Made by a program: the position numbers and the translations under genes | The notes under the pieces: generated by a model | What the model was told of the DNA's origin: nothing | Seen by the model: the letters and a program-made list of their open reading frames with translations, nothing else | Databases searched by the model: none | NCBI GenBank assembly: GCA_023442845.1 | Contig: JAEZXC010000142.1 | Coordinates: 1-8,595 of the forward strand | Source: Actinomycetes bacterium | Lineage (GTDB): Bacteria; Actinomycetota; Actinomycetes; Actinomycetales; Demequinaceae | DNA: 8,595 nt | Direction of reading: 5' to 3' | In this document: piece by piece, positions 6,758 to 8,595 of the stretch | Layout of the letters: each line of letters begins with the position of its first letter | How positions within the stretch are numbered: the first letter of the stretch is position 1

Positions 6758-7564
6758 ATGGCAGGTCTCATTTCGGAAGTACCAGGTTTCGAGCGCCCCG
6801 AACGGCCCGAGGAACCAGTTGGTGTGCCAGCCGCACCGCTCATTAGTTCGGTGCCCGGATTGACAGCACCGGCGCCGGAACTGAACGCCGCCGACGAGCC
6901 AGCGCCTCCCGCGCCGCCCGGTGGGTCCATGCCCATTGCCCCGCCGAGCCTCAGCGCGGCGATACCCGCGAACCTCGCGCCCGCGGCACCGCCGAGTCTC
7001 ACCGCGGCGGTGCCCACCGAACTCGCACCGCCCCCGCCGCCTGCACCTGAGCCGCAAGTGGATCTCGCACCGCCTCCGCCGCCCCCGCCGCCGCCACCGT
7101 CGGTTGAAGCTGCCGTGACGACAGCGGAAGTGGCCTTGCCGCCCGCGCCACCTGAAGTTGTCGAGGCGCCCGTCGCAGCAGTGCCACCCGTCGACGACGC
7201 CAGCGACATTGAGGACATCGACGCGACTCGTCTCGTCGCCCGCCCCCCGCGACTCGTGTTGCGCTGGGACGACGGCACCGTCACCACGATCGAGGCCTCG
7301 GCTGTCATCGGCCGCGATCCCGTGGGTCAACACGGCGAGACCCCTGCCGCAATCGAGGACTCTTCGCGATCGCTATCGAAGACCCACGCGCGCTTCATTG
7401 CGGGGTACTCGCCGAGCGTGGAGGACCTCCACTCGACCAACGGTGTGCGCATCGAGCGGGCGGGCGTTCCCGTTGCCGTGCCTCCTGGCCAAGCAGTCAC
7501 CCTTCGCCCTGGAGACGAGGTGGTGTGCGGCACGCGTCGCCTCACCATCGAGGTGCAGGCATGA
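6758..7564 (+). CDS. FHA domain protein with proline-rich disordered N-terminus
   Basis: 268 residues. Residues 1-148 are Pro/Ala-rich and probably disordered. They hold two copies of a LIS-x-VPG motif (4-10 and 28-34), a duplicated 15-residue segment (61-75 and 77-91) and a run of ten prolines (105-114). An acidic segment then leads into D-I-D-A-T-R-L (152-158), followed by a C-terminal FHA domain (about 164-266). The FHA core residues are present: IGRDP (Gly185, Arg186), S-K-T-H (Ser207, His210) and S-T-N-G (Asn228, Gly229). FHA domains bind phosphothreonine peptides, so this is probably a cytosolic phospho-dependent adaptor. There is no signal peptide or membrane segment. Thr157, in an acidic context just before the domain, resembles the N-terminal phospho-Thr switches of actinobacterial FHA proteins such as GarA (analogy only). 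The stop overlaps the phosphatase start (ATGA at 7561-7564). FHA call secure; the partner is not known. Confidence 0.93.
   Translation: MAGLISEVPGFERPERPEEPVGVPAAPLISSVPGLTAPAPELNAADEPAPPAPPGGSMPIAPPSLSAAIPANLAPAAPPSLTAAVPTELAPPPPPAPEPQVDLAPPPPPPPPPPSVEAAVTTAEVALPPAPPEVVEAPVAAVPPVDDASDIEDIDATRLVARPPRLVLRWDDGTVTTIEASAVIGRDPVGQHGETPAAIEDSSRSLSKTHARFIAGYSPSVEDLHSTNGVRIERAGVPVAVPPGQAVTLRPGDEVVCGTRRLTIEVQA
6938..7030 (+). repeat. Imperfect tandem duplication in the FHA protein N-terminus (48-base period)
   Basis: Two 45-base segments, 6938-6982 and 6986-7030, are offset by 48 bases. They encode A-P-P-S-L-S-A-A-I-P-A-N-L-A-P and A-P-P-S-L-T-A-A-V-P-T-E-L-A-P. The DNA copies have already diverged, mostly at third positions, while the protein pattern is kept. 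This points to an in-frame duplication retained in a flexible linker. Confidence 0.75.
7070..7099 (+). repeat. Polyproline tract (ten consecutive Pro codons)
   Basis: Residues 105-114 of the FHA protein are all proline, encoded by mixed CCG, CCC, CCT and CCA codons. A shorter run of five prolines lies at 91-95. Consecutive prolines stall ribosomes unless relieved by EF-P, so translation of this gene may depend on EF-P (established behaviour of such tracts; its importance here is inferred). Confidence 0.85.
7550..7555 (+). promoter_or_regulatory. Ribosome binding site of the PP2C gene
   Basis: GAGGTG, inside the end of the FHA gene, is 5 bases before the ATG at 7561. With the ATGA overlap it supports this start over an in-frame GTG 36 bases upstream (7525), which would only add residues outside the phosphatase fold. 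Confidence 0.55.
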
Positions 7565-8358
7565 GCGCCGGTGCACCGATCGTCACGGACTCGGCGGCAG
7601 TGACGAGTGTGGGTATGCGCCGTGATCACAATGAGGACGCGTACCTCGAATCGGCTCCCCTCTTTCTCGTCGCCGACGGCATGGGCGGATACGAGGCCGG
7701 TGAAGTGGCAAGCGCTGCGGCGATTGGTGCCTTTGGCAGCCTCGTTGGGCGGCCTTCTCTCGACATCTCCGAATTGCGCGAGGCGTACAAGACGGCTGGC
7801 GAGAACGTCATGGCCGTGGGATCAGGCGGACGTCGGAGCGCGGGCACCACTCTCGCGGGAGTAGCGGTGTCCGAGAATCTCGGCGCGGGTTATTGGCTCG
7901 TCGTGAACGTGGGCGATTCCCGCACCTATCGGTACGCGAGCGGCAAACTCGAGCAGATCTCTGTCGATCACTCTCTTGTTCAGGAAATGATCGACGCCGG
8001 TGAGCTGAGCGTCGAAGAGGCCGCGGCTCACCAGAGCCGAAACGTGGTGACACGTGCGCTTGGCGCGGGCATCGTCAGCGATGCCGACTTCTGGATGATT
8101 CCGGCGGTCGCAGGTGACCGGATGATCATTTGCTCGGACGGGCTGAGCGGCGAACTCACCGATGGCGAGATCGCCGACATCCTCGCAGGAGCTGCGTCTC
8201 CCCGTGACACCGCTCAGGCGCTCGTTGATGCAGCGAACGCCCATGGGGGACGGGACAACGTCACCGTTGTGGTTGTCGATGCGATTTCCGTGTCTCGCGC
8301 TCACGATGAGGTGGATGGCGACACGGTGCCCCGCGAACACAGTGAGGTGCGTTCGTGA
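7561..8358 (+). CDS. PP2C-family (PPM) serine/threonine protein phosphatase
   Basis: 265 residues from the ATG at 7561. The PPM motifs appear in order: RRDHNEDA (20-27); VADGMGGYEAGEVAS (37-51, metal-binding Asp39 and Gly40); AGTTLAG (94-100); VVNVGDSRTYRY (114-125); ISVDHSLVQEMIDAGEL (133-149); NVVTRALG (161-168); CSDGLSGELTD (191-201, Asp193); and GGRDNVTVVVVD (229-240, Asp232). All metal-ligand aspartates are kept, so it should be an active Mn/Mg-dependent phosphatase. It is a soluble, minimal catalytic-domain type, like bacterial PstP/PrpC catalytic domains, with no membrane anchor. A 25-residue acidic tail contains D-G-D-T-V-P (252-257). It overlaps the genes on both sides by four bases. 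Likely substrates, by context, are the FHA protein(s) and a Ser/Thr kinase expected nearby. Family call very secure; substrates inferred. Confidence 0.96.
   Translation: MSAGAPIVTDSAAVTSVGMRRDHNEDAYLESAPLFLVADGMGGYEAGEVASAAAIGAFGSLVGRPSLDISELREAYKTAGENVMAVGSGGRRSAGTTLAGVAVSENLGAGYWLVVNVGDSRTYRYASGKLEQISVDHSLVQEMIDAGELSVEEAAAHQSRNVVTRALGAGIVSDADFWMIPAVAGDRMIICSDGLSGELTDGEIADILAGAASPRDTAQALVDAANAHGGRDNVTVVVVDAISVSRAHDEVDGDTVPREHSEVRS
8344..8347 (+). promoter_or_regulatory. Ribosome binding site of the last, partial gene
   Basis: GAGG, inside the end of the phosphatase gene, lies 7 bases before the GTG at 8355. The GTGA overlap (8355-8358) between phosphatase stop and this start matches the coupling style of the rest of the operon. 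Confidence 0.5.
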
Positions 8359-8595
8359 CCACGTACGTGCCTGGTGCGTGGTTGGCGATTGTCACCCCCA
8401 GGGCCAGCGCGCTTGTCACCGAACGTGCTGGCGTCGACCCGCGGACGATCGCTGACGCTTTGCGCTCGCGCGGTGTCAGCGGATTCGTCGACAGTCTGGC
8501 GTCCGCCACCGGTACGACGGTCACGACGCTCCCCGCCTTTGCGGTGGCCGTTGCCGAAGAGCATGGCATCCGGGTGGCAGTGCGTGGTGAGGCGA
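8355..8595 (+). CDS. Start of a further operon gene, possibly a second FHA-type protein (3' end outside window)
   Basis: A frame opens at GTG 8355, overlaps the phosphatase stop by four bases, and stays open for 80 codons to the window end. The visible protein begins MTTYVPGAWLAIVTPRASAL, continues with a short helical stretch (about DPRTIADALRSRGVSGFVDSL), then T-T-V-T-T-L-P-A-F-A-V-A-V, and ends near I-R-V-A-V-R-G-E. It has no signal peptide or membrane segment. I recall a similar YVPG-W-x-A-I-V start and an R-G-(E/A) segment in actinobacterial proteins at this operon position that carry an FHA domain near the C-terminus, but no FHA motif is visible here, so that is a tentative guess from memory. 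The coding call rests on the tight overlap, the ribosome binding site, the codon bias and the lack of stops. Confidence 0.75.
   Translation, partial: MTTYVPGAWLAIVTPRASALVTERAGVDPRTIADALRSRGVSGFVDSLASATGTTVTTLPAFAVAVAEEHGIRVAVRGEA

Noticed and set aside
6467..7333. Minus-strand open frames opposite the FHA gene, rich in Gly/Arg/Ala.
   Set aside because: Their low-complexity composition is the complement of the proline-rich coding tract; no independent start or domain is seen.
7525..7560. Upstream GTG start for the PP2C gene, adding 12 residues.
   Set aside because: The added residues (His/Arg-rich) are the out-of-frame reading of the conserved FHA C-terminus. ATG 7561 has a spaced GAGG site and the same ATGA overlap seen elsewhere.

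Overview
The window is a fully coding, plus-strand stretch of a high-GC Gram-positive genome, most likely Actinomycetota and probably the Micrococcales group. Supporting signs are strong G/C bias at third codon positions, GTG starts, Ala/Gly/Val-rich proteins, ATGA/GTGA stop-start overlaps, and the gene order MoxR - DUF58 - transglutaminase-like - FHA - PP2C. I recall this order from actinobacterial genomes but could not check it here.

Layout: (1) 1-2244, the C-terminal part of a large secreted or surface protein made of bacterial Ig-like domains, about five fibronectin type III domains and a small terminal domain with two cysteines. (2) 2267-3232, a complete MoxR-type AAA+ ATPase. (3) 3238-4503, a DUF58 protein with a membrane hairpin. 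(4) 4500-6755, a multi-spanning membrane protein with an extracytoplasmic transglutaminase-fold domain whose catalytic Cys and His are replaced. (5) 6758-7564, a protein with a proline-rich N-terminus and a C-terminal FHA domain. (6) 7561-8358, a PP2C-type Ser/Thr phosphatase. (7) 8355 to the window end, the start of another gene, tentatively the second FHA-type protein of this locus type.

Gaps are 22, 5, -4, 2, -4 and -4 bases. There is no room for internal promoters or terminators of ordinary size, and none was seen, so the genes look like one transcription unit with extensive translational coupling. No stretch over 25 bases lacks a gene. No tRNA, rRNA, CRISPR, insertion sequence or other transfer signature was seen.

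Working model (inference): the MoxR ATPase acts on the cytosolic DUF58 domain next to the membrane. The transglutaminase-like protein carries this activity or signal across the membrane to the exported Ig/Fn3 protein. The FHA protein and phosphatase give Thr-phosphorylation control, and a Ser/Thr kinase would be expected just downstream. The most notable points are the apparently dead transglutaminase, a DUF58 domain without the first MIDAS aspartate, and matching acidic-Thr motifs beside the FHA domain and in the phosphatase tail that could be phospho-switches.
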